A stretch of DNA of 64,000 bases, from contig JXTB01000159.1 in assembly GCA_002914805.1 (NCBI GenBank), forward strand, positions 154,783-218,782, in the 5' to 3' direction. The stretch comes from Parasponia andersonii. Lineage: Eukaryota; Streptophyta; Magnoliopsida; Rosales; Cannabaceae. Position numbers and translations under genes: made by a program. The notes beneath the pieces were generated by a model. The model made no database searches and was not told the DNA's origin. It saw only the letters and a list, made by a program, of their open reading frames with translations. The first letter of the stretch is position 1. Every line of letters begins with the position of its first letter. Below are positions 35,248 to 47,400 of this stretch, one piece after another.

Positions 35248-35790
35248 AAAAGAATTTCGTCTCGAAAGTCGAATACAAGGGGTCAAAGTACAACTTCAAA
35301 TTGAAAATTAAACAGATGAAGATATGTTTCATACATTTCTGTTTCTAGCTCCCAAATATTCGTACTAGTTGTTCCTCATATGTTATATTTTGTTGTAATA
35401 GCACTTCCGCATACTGAATAGTATGTGATGGGTCAGATACATACTTTCTGAGCATCGAGACATGAATAATATTGTGTACTTGGCCTAATTGTGGTGGCAA
35501 ATCCAAGTGATATACTACGAGCCCAATTCTAGAAGTAATCTCAAATGGTCTAATAAATCTTGGAGCCAATTTGGCTTTAAGCTCTAATCTAGTGATCCCA
35601 CGCTTTGGCGTCACTTTCAAGAATACTTGATCACCAACTTTGAACTCAACTTCACGTCTCTTTGAGTCCGCATAGTTTTTCTGTCGACTTTGCATGACTT
35701 TAAGTCTTTGTCGAATCTTACTAATTTTTTCAGTAGTCTCTTCTATTAGTTCTGGCTCAAGAATAATACGCTTCTTTGCACTAACTCAAC
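35248..35790 (-). pseudogene. Ty3/Gypsy pol C-terminus, truncated
   Basis: The minus strand encodes EETTEKISKIRQRLKVMQSR, then FKVGDQVFLKVTPKRGITRL, LAPRFIRPFEI, VYHLDLPP, VHNIIHVSMLRKYVSDPSH and YEEQLVRI: the integrase C-terminal region of Gypsy polyproteins. At about 35358 the frame ends, and the next frame continues with WELETEMYE and later FRDEILLRGRGCKI, both from the very end of such polyproteins. About 25 residues that normally lie between are missing. Upstream of about 35790 the homology stops, so protease, RT, RNase H and the integrase core are gone. Confidence 0.85.
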
Positions 35791-36290
35791 ACAAGATAGA
35801 CGAGTTTAGAGGTCAAAATGTCAGTAAGAGTATAATGACATAAGTCATTTACCATTCTTCATAATAAGCGAGTAATGACCATGTACACAAGACATTTCTA
35901 ATCAAGCATAAGACTAGAATTACTATGAATGAAAATCTCCAACACAGAAGTACTTAGCACAACAAATGCCAAAAGGATCTTTACAGTTCATATATATAAA
36001 ATGCAAGTATCCACATAACACTTATAGCCTAAAAACTTCCTAAGTCTTTTACCCAAGGTAATATCACAAGGTATTAACTCATACCATAATTAAACCCAGA
36101 GACTCTAAGTCTCTTTGCCCAATATAAGATTATAATAATAATCCCAAATCATTAATCACTTCCAAAGACTCTCTAAGTCTTTGGTACAAAAGCTAGTCAT
36201 ATAGAAATGACTCAATACCCATTACGCAATTAAAATAGTTAACAACACTACAATGCCCCAGAAATAAGGCTTCAATAGAATAGGCTGTCT
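35791..36290. other. unassigned segment inside the Gypsy remnant
   Basis: AT-rich sequence with repeated CTCTAAGTCTTT and CTAAGTCTTT motifs (36037, 36107, 36173) and no coding potential. It may be untranslated Gypsy sequence brought next to the pol end by deletion, or filler DNA. Confidence 0.4.
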
Positions 36291-36294
36291 CTGT

Positions 36295-36802
36295 AGCGAT
36301 TTTCTGTTATGGTGGCGACTAATTCAGATTGTTTTTTCTTTGGCGAGAGGTGACGAAATGAGACGGCAGCACTAGGCGCTGCTTCGTCGACGTCTTCTGG
36401 TAAGGGCAAGCTGGCGCGTCGAGCTGCTCGGTGGCCCGAGGAGTTGTGAATGAACAATAACTGGGGGTTTGCTTGGGAGGGCCTCGGTGAAGAAGAAGAG
36501 AAGAATCTGGGGAATTTATTTACAATTTTTGAAACTGTAGATAGTGAGACACGTGGCGTAATCTGGTTTGACCGAAAAAAGTTTCTAAAATTCTACTCTA
36601 GCCACAAATTTTTAAAAAAAGATTCACTTTAATCTCTCCTTAATTACATTTTTGTCTCAAATTTATAATTTCTTTTTTACTTTTGCTCTAGATTTTATTT
36701 TGTCTAAGTTTAACACTAATAATTTAATTTAAAAATAATTTCAAATTTTTATTTAATTAATCTAAAAATATAGAATTACCAAATAAAATTTAGGATTTTA
36801 CG
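36295..36802 (-). repeat. truncated 5' LTR of the Gypsy element
   Basis: Homologous to 34700-35234 with many substitutions. It ends TTTTACG instead of TTTTACA, immediately before the GTTAA duplication. The remaining 2 kb of this LTR and the primer-binding site are missing. Confidence 0.82.
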
Positions 36803-36807
36803 GTTAA

Positions 36808-38914
36808 TATCGAATCAAATCAGGCGGCCGGAATAAAATTGAATGGGAGTCACGTATGTACTTTTGTGAGGGTTGAGGATAAGAACGAATTAGTATGAAG
36901 TGAGCTGGTTGAGGTGGGCCCCATGCACAGAGAGAGAGAGACCGACAAAGAGCATCTTTTTGATGTATAAACATATGGGTTTGCGTCGTGCGCAGGCCGA
37001 TTCAATATATATAGCATGCCATGCCATCGATCCAAATGAGAGTCGTTTGTTTGAGTTTGAGTTTTAATTGGTTTTAAACAGTTACTTTGTATTTCCATAT
37101 ATTTAAATATATAGAGATATGTTATATATAAAAGCATATATTAAGAGATTATATATATAGTTAGTAATGTAATGTAATATTGTAATGTGCAGGCAGCAGC
37201 AAACAGCAAAGTCTCCGGCGCTCGTGCAGTGGCGCTTTGTGCGTCTGTCAGCGCCACCCACGCGTCGTTTCAAGCTCTCACTCCCACGCTTTCGCTTTGG
37301 CCCACTCCCAAACACTCTGGATTAACATACATATCTTATTATATATACATATGGCTTTTTTCCTCTTCGATCGCCTATTTCCAAGCTTATATTAGCTAAG
37401 CTCCACCAACCAACCGCCCTTTTTCACTACTACTACGTACTACCACGACTACTTACTCCTTGTATGTAAATATATTGTAATATATATGTACACCCTCCTT
37501 AATTGTATGTCTTGTCTTTCATCACCGTCATTTCTCTCTGTCTCTCTAATGGTTGGCTTATAAGTTTAATGGCTATCTATATTATATATAATTATAGCTA
37601 CCTAGATTTGCTCATATTTTAATACTTAAGTTACTAGTTTTTGTCATTTTGCGCCCAATAGATGTATAGATATGGTTAGTACGTACCGTTTGGTTTCTCA
37701 AATTTTGGGCGTTTCTTTTTCCTTTCCTTTTTACAGATCAAGTACTACGTGTATATAATAGGGAGTTAGTAGCATCATGAAACCTAGCTAGAGCTAAACA
37801 AATTAATATGGAAATTAAACATATATTCAATATATCATGTGCACAATAAATAATGTTTCAGCTATATATCTACCTAGACCTTGTTGTGTGTACTCATTCT
37901 AATGCTTTATTTATAATGTCATTTCATGTACAATGAATGTCCAATTTATTGAAAATATTACACCCAGAAGAACTTCATTACTCGAGTCGGGTCACAAAAG
38001 GAAAAGATCTTTGTGACAAATGGAAGTACAACATTTTCTATATGTTATGTTCATAAATCCTGAAGTTATCAAGTTTGAAACTATACTTATAATAAGTTTG
38101 CTACATATTAGGTTTTTATCAGGGTGCAGGGCTAAGGAACCCATCAAGGGTCATTTTACAATTGACAAGCCCCGACCCCGAAAAAGAGAAACGGTATTAT
38201 GAGATGATGTACTTAACCAAACTACCCTAATATAGCAATGAAAGCATGCAATTATCATTTTGTTGATTTCCATTGTACAAGTTGTTAGAAACGATCTCTA
38301 ACTCTAAGCGTCTGATTTTTGTTCATATAACTAAGGTCATTGCACCAATACCGCGAGTGAACCAACGCACGTACAATACTTTTCATTAGTGCGAATTTGA
38401 TCTCCTACTGTTTACCAACACTTTCTCGCACGATCCTATTAGACAACTTGTGTTCTTTTAGACAAGTAATTTTATAGATCGAGGACTTTTAAGTACTTAT
38501 AGTAACCAAGAAAGAAGAATTTTTATAGGAGCTTATTAGTTAATACATATAGATTTGGGATGTTACGTTCAAGCTATGAGTAGTGGTCCGGGGGTTTTGA
38601 TCCTTAATTTGTTGTATTATTTACAAATTAATAGGTTTGTTTAATTTTGATGTTTACCTTAATTTAGACCAAACGGCAGAACAAAGTACCCCAAAGTAAG
38701 TTAGTTAAGACATTATTAATCAAAGCAAAGTCAGTAGTCCAATTGCAATCCAAGAAAGCTGAAGTTGATTTGAATTCGACCCGAAGAAAGCGGGGGAAGA
38801 GACACGTGTCATGCTTTTTAAAGCAAGTGGACCTCAACGGTAAGGTTTAAACTTTTAGAGATAAAGATAGAGTTTTTGCAGACCTAGTGGTGCATGTGGG
38901 TCTTGGAAAACTGA

Positions 38915-38960
<46 letters not shown>

Positions 38961-40330
38961 TGCATTACAGTCCAAATTATAATGTCAGCCATGTTAAACT
39001 TCGTTTAATTACCTAAATGCCACTAATTGATAATTTCATAGTCATGGATCGATATGTTCTTATTCAATTGATCAAAGAACCAGTAGTAAAGATTTTAATT
39101 CTCCAATATATAGGTTAATTAACAACATGATCATTTAATGATTTTGTTTGTACGTACATGTTATTTTAAAAAAAAAAAGAATAATTTAGTTCGTTAAATA
39201 TATGAAACTCTTTTTTTAAATTGAAAAAAAAAAAAGCTTAAGTGTCTGGGGGAGACACTGGAATTAAGAAAGTTAAATAGTTAAGAGGAATACTTGGTCG
39301 CACAACAGCTGACATCTGGCGAGTTATCTCAAACTTATTGATCGTGAACTTGAACTAGTATGTAGGGTTTCAGTTCATGGGATGCTGAATCTAGTTTAAC
39401 ACTGGGACAATATTTATTTGATTTTATTTATTAGAACGTTGCAATTTATTAAATAGAGATTCTAGTCCAGCATTTTAATTAAATGGAAGAAACACAGAAT
39501 TGGATTGATTGATGAACAAGTTGTAAAATAATGAAATCTAGGAAGAATCGCCCAAGGGTAAAGAATCAATGAACATTAATATACATACATATGACAAACA
39601 ATCATGAGTTCATAAATCTATTACACCGTACCACTAAAACATCTCATATAAAATACATATGTACTTAATTCTCTTCTTTTCTTTCTTACTTTAGACTAGG
39701 GTAGTAATAATTAACTTATACACTAAGATATAACATAAATACCATGGCTTAATTAGGATCCCTTAGAGCTAAAAAATATATGTACAGATATTGAATTGAG
39801 GAAGAAGAGGAAGAAAGAAGCAGCCGAAGACGAAAGAAAGGCTAATAATTGGCTGATAAGAGGAGTAGAGAGAACAATGAAAACGAAGGTTGAATTTGGA
39901 GACAAATCAATAAATATACACAATATAGCTACTTAGGAATATGTGGACTTTTAAAATTATTTGAAGTAAAATATTAATTAATATAGGCATATATTAAATT
40001 AAGAGAGAAGGGGGAGAGAGAGAGAGGTAGGGACCCATCCACCGCCCATAAGCACGCAGTCCTACCGAAACAAAACCCATCCCCGATCTATTTTTTCTCA
40101 ATCTAACCCTAACCCAACACTTAACAGCAGCTAGCTAGGATAACCACCGCAAGAAGAAGAAGCCGGAGAAGAGAAAGTTAAAAAAGCCTAAACCCCCAAA
40201 TCGTCTTCGATCTCCTCTCACGAATCTTCAACAACAAAACACCACCCAAATTAAGAAGGCCAAAGACGAAGAATAGAAGAAGATCATAATCAAGAAGAAG
40301 AAGAAGAAGAAGGAGAAGCAGAAGAAGAAG
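36808..40330. other. intergenic region and distal AHL promoter
   Basis: No gene is supported. Frames at 36850-37399 on both strands are not recognised. A perfect (CT)n run lies at 38922-38955 and a GA-rich tract at about 40008-40027; both kinds of tract are common in plant promoters. A long purine-rich GAA stretch (40287-40340) precedes the upstream ORF and is probably 5' leader. Confidence 0.5.
38922..38955. repeat. (CT)n microsatellite
   Basis: About 17 CT dinucleotides, roughly 1.8 kb upstream of the AHL start codon. GA/CT tracts can bind GAGA-binding factors in plants; no function is shown here. Confidence 0.9.
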
Positions 40331-40393
40331 ATGATGAAGGTGATCATCAATTCAGCACATCAGAATTCGGTGTGTAACTCCAAAATCCGCTAA
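40331..40393 (+). CDS. upstream ORF in the AHL leader (20 aa)
   Basis: ATG at 40331 opens a 20-codon frame ending TAA at 40391-40393, beginning MMKVIINSAHQN. It lies 322 bp upstream of the AHL start codon, in sequence whose GAA-rich composition looks like a leader. If the transcript begins upstream of it and no intron removes it, ribosomes would meet it first. Whether it is translated or conserved is unknown. Confidence 0.35.
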   Translation: MMKVIINSAHQNSVCNSKIR

Positions 40394-40681
40394 GCCAGTA
40401 TTTTCCCTTTATCTTTCTCATCACCAAAGCCCAATTATCTAGTACTACATGATCTAGTAGCCAAAAAGAGGGCCACCGGAAAAAAATTAGCAAGCTCTCT
40501 TAGTTAGTTTACACCCTTCTAGAGCTTCCAAAAACTCGAATTATTATTATCTCATCTCTGGATTTGAGTACACTATAACCCTTTTTAGCTCTCCCTATAT
40601 TTCTCTTGATATTGGTCTCTAATTATACTTCTCTATAGCTAGGTTTAATATTAGAGAGAGAGAGAACTTGTTAGGTCTTTA

Positions 40682-40684
<3 letters not shown>

Positions 40685-40715
<31 letters not shown>
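40685..40715. repeat. (AT)n microsatellite abutting the AHL start codon
   Basis: A run of about 15 AT units ends at the base before the AHL ATG (ATATAATGG). It would make the start-proximal leader unstructured and variable in length. Confidence 0.9.
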
Positions 40716-40717
<2 letters not shown>

Positions 40718-41669
40718 GGATGCCCATTCTCTTCCACCTCCTTTCCACACAAGAGACTTCCACTTCCATCAACAACAATTCCAACAACAACAACAACAAC
40801 ATAACTCCGAAGACGAACAAACCGGGAGCAGCATCAACAATCTCACCAAAGCACCGAAGAGGGATCGCGGCGGCGACGACGACGATGGCAGCGGCGGGGA
40901 CCACTCGGGTGGCAAAGACCTAGTCTCCGGCTCGGGCGACGACCAGGACAAGATGATGTCGAGGCGGCCGAGGGGGAGGCCCGCCGGATCCAAGAACAAG
41001 CCAAAGCCCCCCATCATCATCACCCGCGACAGCGCCAACGCCCTGCGCACCCACGTCATGGAGATCGCCGACGGCTGCGACATCGTCGAGAGCGTCGCCA
41101 CCTTCGCCCGCCGCCGCCAGCGCGGCGTCTGCATCATGAGCGGGACGGGGACCGTCACCAACGTCACCCTCCGCCAGCCGGCCTCCCCGGGCGCCATCGT
41201 CACCCTGCACGGCCGCTTCGAGATCCTGTCTCTCGCCGGGAGCTTCCTGCCGCCGCCCGCGCCGCCGGCGGCGACGGGCCTGACGATCTACCTGGCGGGC
41301 GGGCAGGGCCAAGTCGTGGGGGGGAGCGTGGTGGGGACTCTGGTCGCCTCGGGGCCGGTGGTCGTGATGGCGGCTTCGTTCAGCAACGCCGCGTACGAGC
41401 GGCTGCCGCTGGAGGAAGACGAGGGGCAGATGGCAATGCAAGGCGGCGGCGGCAGCAGCGGAGGAGGGGGGAGTATGGGTTCTCCTACTGGCGGGGTTGG
41501 ACATCAAGCGCCGAGCCAGCAGCAACAACAACTAATGGCGGCGGCAGCGGCGGCGGAGCAGGGGAACTCGAGTGGGCCCGGTCTCTTCCATGGGCTGCCT
41601 CCTAATCTACTCAACTCCATTCAGATGCCATCTGAGGCTTATTGGGCAACTGGTCGACCACCCTTTTAA
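40716..41669 (+). CDS. AHL: AT-hook nuclear-localised protein (AHL, clade A, type I)
   Basis: One intronless frame of 317 residues. The N-terminus has [14 protein letters not shown] and a poly-Gln tract (19-28), then an acidic Asp/Gly-rich stretch. A single AT-hook, [14 protein letters not shown], lies at 84-97 and binds the minor groove of AT-rich DNA. The PPC/DUF296 domain follows at about 106-230 and holds the GRFEIL hexapeptide (166-171) needed for AHL interactions; FLPPPAPPA and [13 protein letters not shown] are typical. A Gly/Ser-rich tail, a second poly-Gln/poly-Ala tract and [11 protein letters not shown] close the protein. One AT-hook plus no intron is the clade A pattern. It resembles the AHL22/AHL24/AHL26 group of nuclear chromatin regulators of growth and flowering; the exact orthologue needs a tree. 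Coding DNA is much more GC-rich than its surroundings. Confidence 0.95.
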
Positions 41670-42133
41670 TTATTATCATCATCAATCATCTTCTTCTTTC
41701 TTACATACCAAGATCAAGTCACCAACGATATATATAGATATATATATACATGTATATGTAGCTATATTATGTGTAGCTGCATATATATATATATATGTGT
41801 ATGTATTTATATAGAGAGGAATTTGGGTTTGTCGAGGGAACAAGCGAGCGAGCTTAATATTTCATGATCAGGTTTTTTTTATCTTTTTTTTTTTTTTTTT
41901 NNNNNNNNNNNNNNNNNNNNNNNNNNNNNNNNNNNNNNNNNNNNTCTTTTTTTTGTTTTTTTTTTTTTTCCATTTTGGGGTTAAGTAGTTTCGTTTTCTC
42001 ATTTTGATGATAAGTTTCACATGTTGATTGAAGGACTTTGTATATTTCATGGTGAATTTATGTTGAGTTAGATTGAGATAATTCTCTCTGAAGATTTTTC
42101 TGTTATTTAATTAGATTGTTCTAATGGTTTGTG

Positions 42134-42173
<40 letters not shown>

Positions 42174-42584
42174 TACACGTCCCATTTTAAGAGATGATCA
42201 TCAGGTAGAGTAAGAACCATGTCTAATTATTATTTTCTTAATTAGCTTAAGTTTATTCTAGCTAATTACTTAATTGCTTAAATAGTTATTACTACCAATG
42301 TTTGCTTCCTTCGATGATATATATACGTATGTTATATATTTAAATACATGCAAAACTGTTCCATATATGTTTGTAAGGGCTGAGAAACTTAATGTAGATA
42401 CATATGATCAATCCCTTCCATGTATATAGAATTCACTAGCTCTTTGTATAATTTTATGGAAGAACGGAGTTATTTATTTATTTTGCTAGAAGGAAGAACG
42501 GAGTTAATGCCATGCATTGCCATCACCTATATCATCTTGATATTTTATGTCATTACCATGTGTTAGGATACCATAATTAAGTTT

Positions 42585-42621
<37 letters not shown>

Positions 42622-42976
42622 CGTAGAATTGCAATTATCGTAAGTTCCTTTTCAAAATTTTAGTGTCCCAATTCTAATCAGTGAATTGATGACAAATTAT
42701 CTGAACTTTAAACAATATATCTAATTTGTCTGATCACTTAAATTTTTAATATGACAAAGGATTTGAATTAAATTATTAAGTATGCATAATATAGCGTCGG
42801 AGAATATTAATTAATGTTGTAGGAGTACTTATTAGAGTAACTAATGAGTACATGGAAGCTCATAACTGAAGTATATAGGAGAGAAAAGCAAAGAGGTATG
42901 GGCTGATTAGAGTTTCCATGAATATGAGTTGTGCAATAATAAGAGAAGAAAGAAGAGAGATCTTTGAATTACGTGA

Positions 42977-43011
<35 letters not shown>

Positions 43012-44443
43012 TGAGTAAGAGAGTGTAAGTTTTAGGATATGGAGACATGAAAATATTTGGGTACTGTTATACACGTGCACTGCTCTGATGAAAGCTCCTT
43101 TACGAGGCAAGCAATATGTTCCATTAAAAGCCCACAGCATTATGCATAATGTGCCTGCCTTAGTTTCGATCTCATGTAGTCATGACTCATGAGATAGAGA
43201 GCTGCTTTTAAAGTAAGATGAAGACCCCTATCTTTAGATCTTGGGTTCAGAGAATCAAGCTATTGGGCAGCTGTACCTGGAACTCTAAGTCCCACTTACA
43301 CCAATTGGTTGCTTTTTCCTAAGCCATGTAGAACCTTATAGACATCATCAACCTATCCATTCTTGGATTCGCTCCTATATGTTTCTTCCTTTTATTATTT
43401 TTGCTTTTTATCCATTCCCCATCTCAAATATTTTCCTTCGTTGCTTTTTTTTTTTCGATGGTCAACTGACCATAAATACAAATTTTCTAGTACAAATATA
43501 CATTATTTGTACAGTATTTATCATTGTGTGTGAGACAATATTATAAATTAGTACGTAGCAAAAGAGTGAAACTAACTAATTTGGTACCAATAATATTGTT
43601 TCTTGACATTGTTATTGTATTCCCACATTGATAATAATTGTTTCACCAATTAATAACAAACAAATTCTTTTAAAATTCAAATTATCATTCTTGAAACCTA
43701 ATTTATTGTATAAGAGTTAATACTAAAATCAATGATTATTCTATTATACATTGTCATTATTCAATATCATGATCTTTTGGCAATTGCTGTTTGTTTATAA
43801 TTATTACTATTAATCATTGATGGGTATACAATAATGTATTAGTACAGATTAATTAATTATTATATGGGATGAAAAGAGTTTCTTTACGCGTACAACTAAT
43901 CTTTACAGATATAGTGCTATAAACACACATATAGATGGACATACACATATTTTGCCTAGTTGTGGTCTTTGGAATAACAAAGAGACCAAACAAAACCTAT
44001 ATTACTTTTTGCATTGTATATATAATATATGAGACTACGAAGGCTACCAAAAAACCAAAACCAATAGATCATAAACTACAGAAAAAAATAATAACACAAT
44101 CTTGTGTGGAATGATGAAAGAAACTTTGTAAGAGATACAAGAAAACTTCCTCTCTTTTTTTTCCTATTTATTTATTTTTTAACAAATAAATATACAAACT
44201 GTATAGAAGCTACAATGATATTGGCTGAGGTCACACCGAGTTGAAAATACACATGAAAATTATAATATAACCAACAAATCCGGTTTCGTGTGTTAATCAA
44301 ACTACATTATCACTATGAACTAAAATGGACCAGCTGAAGACCACAGCAGGAGCTACAACTTATGCTGGCAGTGTTGCACAAATCCTGTTTGTTTTACTAA
44401 AAAACCAAACCTTCAGTTAGACAGCAAGTATATGCCACACTTG
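41670..44443. other. convergent intergenic region of AHL and kinesin
   Basis: The region contains AHL 3' sequence, the N gap, several (TA)n microsatellites (42136-42166, 42590-42619, 42979-43012) and no supported gene. Open frames at 42860-43140 are driven by TA repeats. Confidence 0.55.
41901..41944. other. assembly gap of 44 N
   Basis: The Ns interrupt a poly(T) tract about 230 bp after the AHL stop codon. The true length of the tract is unknown. Confidence 1.
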
Positions 44444-47400
44444 TCAATAATTGATACGTAGTCGCCTCAGTTCCACGAGGAAAGCGGGGCTGGAAGTCAG
44501 TGTTCTTTGTGCAAGACTCCTAATGTCTTCTCGTGAGCAATCACGAGAGATGCGAACCAACTCCCACAGGGCACCTCCAATGATCATGTCTTTCGCATTC
44601 ACTTCTGCAAAGCAGAGTATAAGTAGTTTTAGCCAAGACTTTGACGAGATGGCCCAGTTCAGGGTGGAGAAAGAAAGAAAACTTACCATGTTGTGCCAAG
44701 TGACAGAGTGCAAGTTCAATATGGCGCCTGATGGCCGAGGCTTCATTGTTTGCATTCTGTACGATCCATGGAAGGGCACCATCCTCGATCAAAAGAGATT
44801 TTCCAGTCTTTGTTCCTGATTCATTTAAAAAAGAAATTTGACTCGGTAATTAGAATCACATACCCTGACTTTGATCAAAACGACATTCAAAATTTTAGCA
44901 TATTATCAGATTACTTAGTTTCTATGCCATTTTTACCTTGTGTCGATGCTCTAGACTCGCACTTTGCGAAGTTTGCTATTCCGCGAGCAACTTGTGCTAG
45001 AACATCAGGATGACCACTTCTGACCATTCCTAGCAAAGCCTTGATACCACCTTCACCCCTTAGCTTGGTTTGTAATTTATCTGAATGATGTGCAATTTTG
45101 TCAATAGTTAAAGTGATTCCCAAGATGTAACAATCTATAACCACTGTCCATAAGAATAAACATGGATGTCCAATCTTGCAAAAAACGAACATTAAAAATG
45201 TCTGCCATTTTACCATTTCCACAAAGGTTAGCAATTGCTCCAGCAATCATTCGGAGGGTTTGTGCATCTTCGGCATTCGCTGCTGTCATTGATAATAAAC
45301 TAATTCCTCCCTGAGCCATTATTAGCTCCTGATTGGTTTCTGATAAGAAAGTTAAAATGAAAATCAGAGAGCTGAGACTCGTGTTGTTCTCAAGCCAAGC
45401 TTTTCAATTGTCACACACTCCACAAACCATAGGTACCAGATATATATAAAAACTTTACCGTTCATTGCAAGATTTGCAATTGCACCAGCTGCAACTCTAT
45501 GTATGGTTTCATCATCAGAGCTTTTCAGAAGCATCAGTAGGGATGTTAGACCTCCAGCTTGTACAATCTTCTCTTGATTAGATTCTGCACATTAGGAGGG
45601 GGATTAATATAAGTTCTTAATGATGGTATAACCATGTAAGCATTGAAGTACTCGTCCCATGACGATAATAATTTATGTACTAAGAAGAGCTTTTCTATCA
45701 CAAGGCACTACTAAGATTTCTTTTAGATACAAATAGAGCTTGGTGATAATATGGTATCTTAAACCAAGTCAAGCACATGATAAAAAGGGGCACCTCATGT
45801 TCCGAAATAAAGGCATGTTAAGAAGAATAATATAAGATGAGGGTGGGGAAAATATTAGGAAAAATTAAGTACTCTTGTGACACAACGGGCAAGTAGCGTA
45901 AGTTCACCTTCAGCTGCAAGATTTGCAACAACTTTAACAGCATGAATTCGCACATCAGCATCTTCTGCTTCTAACAAAGACAATATTTTTTGCAATCCCA
46001 CTGCAATAGGTTGAACTTTGTTATTTATAACAAGGAAACAGATTCATACAGTTAAAATTATTATCGAAAGGAAAAACAGTAGCCAGCACAAGAAAAAGCA
46101 GACCTTGTTCAAAGAGTTTGGCTATTGAAGCTTTCTCTTCACTTCCTGAATCTTTTAGCTGTGAATGTCTAACTTGTTCCATTAGGGAATCTAGACCGCC
46201 AAGAACGTTCCCAGGCTCACTCAGGTCTAGTTGTTTTCTCGTCTACAAATATACGTACTGGTTAAAAACCACATTTGAGATACTACCAATGTTTACCTTT
46301 GGGACCATTATTTTTTTGCATATTATTCAATTGGTGCCAAAAGTAAACATCGGTACCCAATACAATGAATTAATATGCAAAAGTTATTCAGATGAAATTA
46401 TCAGAAAGTTACAGGTTCAAGTTAAATTGTTGAATATGTTACAGTTACACTATTTAGATTTTAGAAAAAGCTTACCTCGTCAGCTTGAAAACTTATTTGC
46501 ATCAACTGGCTTTGTAGTATAGCTATTTCTTCTTCCAGTTTCTCTTTCTGATTTGTCTCGTCTTCCAGCATATTGCGCAGCTTCAACATTTCAGAATTCC
46601 CGGCTGCCTGGGGCATATAAAAGAACAATTATGTAATATGAAGTTGAAAAGAAATATGTTCAGGGCATAGGAGAATGGGGAGTGCAGAAAGATTGAAATA
46701 AGAGTAACATGGACACAGGAAAAAACATACCTCTGACCTTTTCCATTGAGAAATTTGATTTTTGAGACTATTGATTTCCTCTTCAGCAGCCTTCCTTAGA
46801 AGAGTTTCTTTCTGAAGCATTTTTTTCAGCTCAACAACTTCCTCTAAAGCAGACAAGTTCTGTGTAATAAAATGTCCAGGAACTTTTATGATATCATTCA
46901 ACAAGCTAGCTATATTGGTAGGGAGGCAGAAGAGACCAGACAATCAGAAGACTGGGCAACAAATTTGAGAGAAGGCTACCGCAGAAAATGGGCTTATGCT
47001 TATATGTTTCTCCATTTAAGCTTCACATCTATTTTCATTTTTAGTTCTCTCCATTAGTGACATTGCTTTTACACTTGGGCTATTTGTCTAATTCATTGCT
47101 CTAAATAGTTCTGCTATGATTGACTCATGCATCAAGAGCTAATTATAGTGATCGTACAATTTATAACTTCTTTTAGCCAACCATTAGCAATGGTTAAAAG
47201 CTTCAGATGATCAAATGAAAACGTGAATACTTTAACTCTAATATTTTTCCCATCAAGTACCTAAAATGGTTTGATTGCTTGTCTTTGGTCCAGTTGTAAT
47301 AGACAATACATAACATAATTTCATCCTCAGAGACCTCAATGCAGAAAAACATGCTTATAATAATCAGAAAGAATAAGTAACATGTTCTGTATGATGCTTT

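Larger units (their letters stand above)
25695..36807 (-). mobile_element. truncated Ty3/Gypsy element containing a nested Copia
   Basis: The outer element spans 25700-36802, flanked by the 5-bp duplication GTTAA (25695-25699 and 36803-36807). Its minus-strand 3' LTR starts at 35234 and ends at 25700, but 27246-34196 is a later SIRE-like insertion; without it and its target duplication the LTR is about 2.58 kb. The opposite LTR survives only as its last 0.5 kb (about 36295-36802). Between them only the end of pol remains. The pol fragment is of the Gypsy integrase C-terminal type, probably a chromovirus of the Tekay/Del group, judged from long LTRs and the MLRKYVSDPSH motif. Confidence 0.85.

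Noticed and set aside
36850..37399. Several 70-95 codon frames on both strands
   Set aside because: Mutually overlapping, no domain, no splice support.
40769..41531. Antisense frames of 144 and 203 codons across the AHL gene
   Set aside because: They follow from the high GC content and codon bias of AHL; their sequences are Arg/Ala/Pro low-complexity and match no family.
44451..45013. Plus-strand frames across the last kinesin exons
   Set aside because: The minus-strand exons encode conserved armadillo repeats; the plus-strand frames are shadows.
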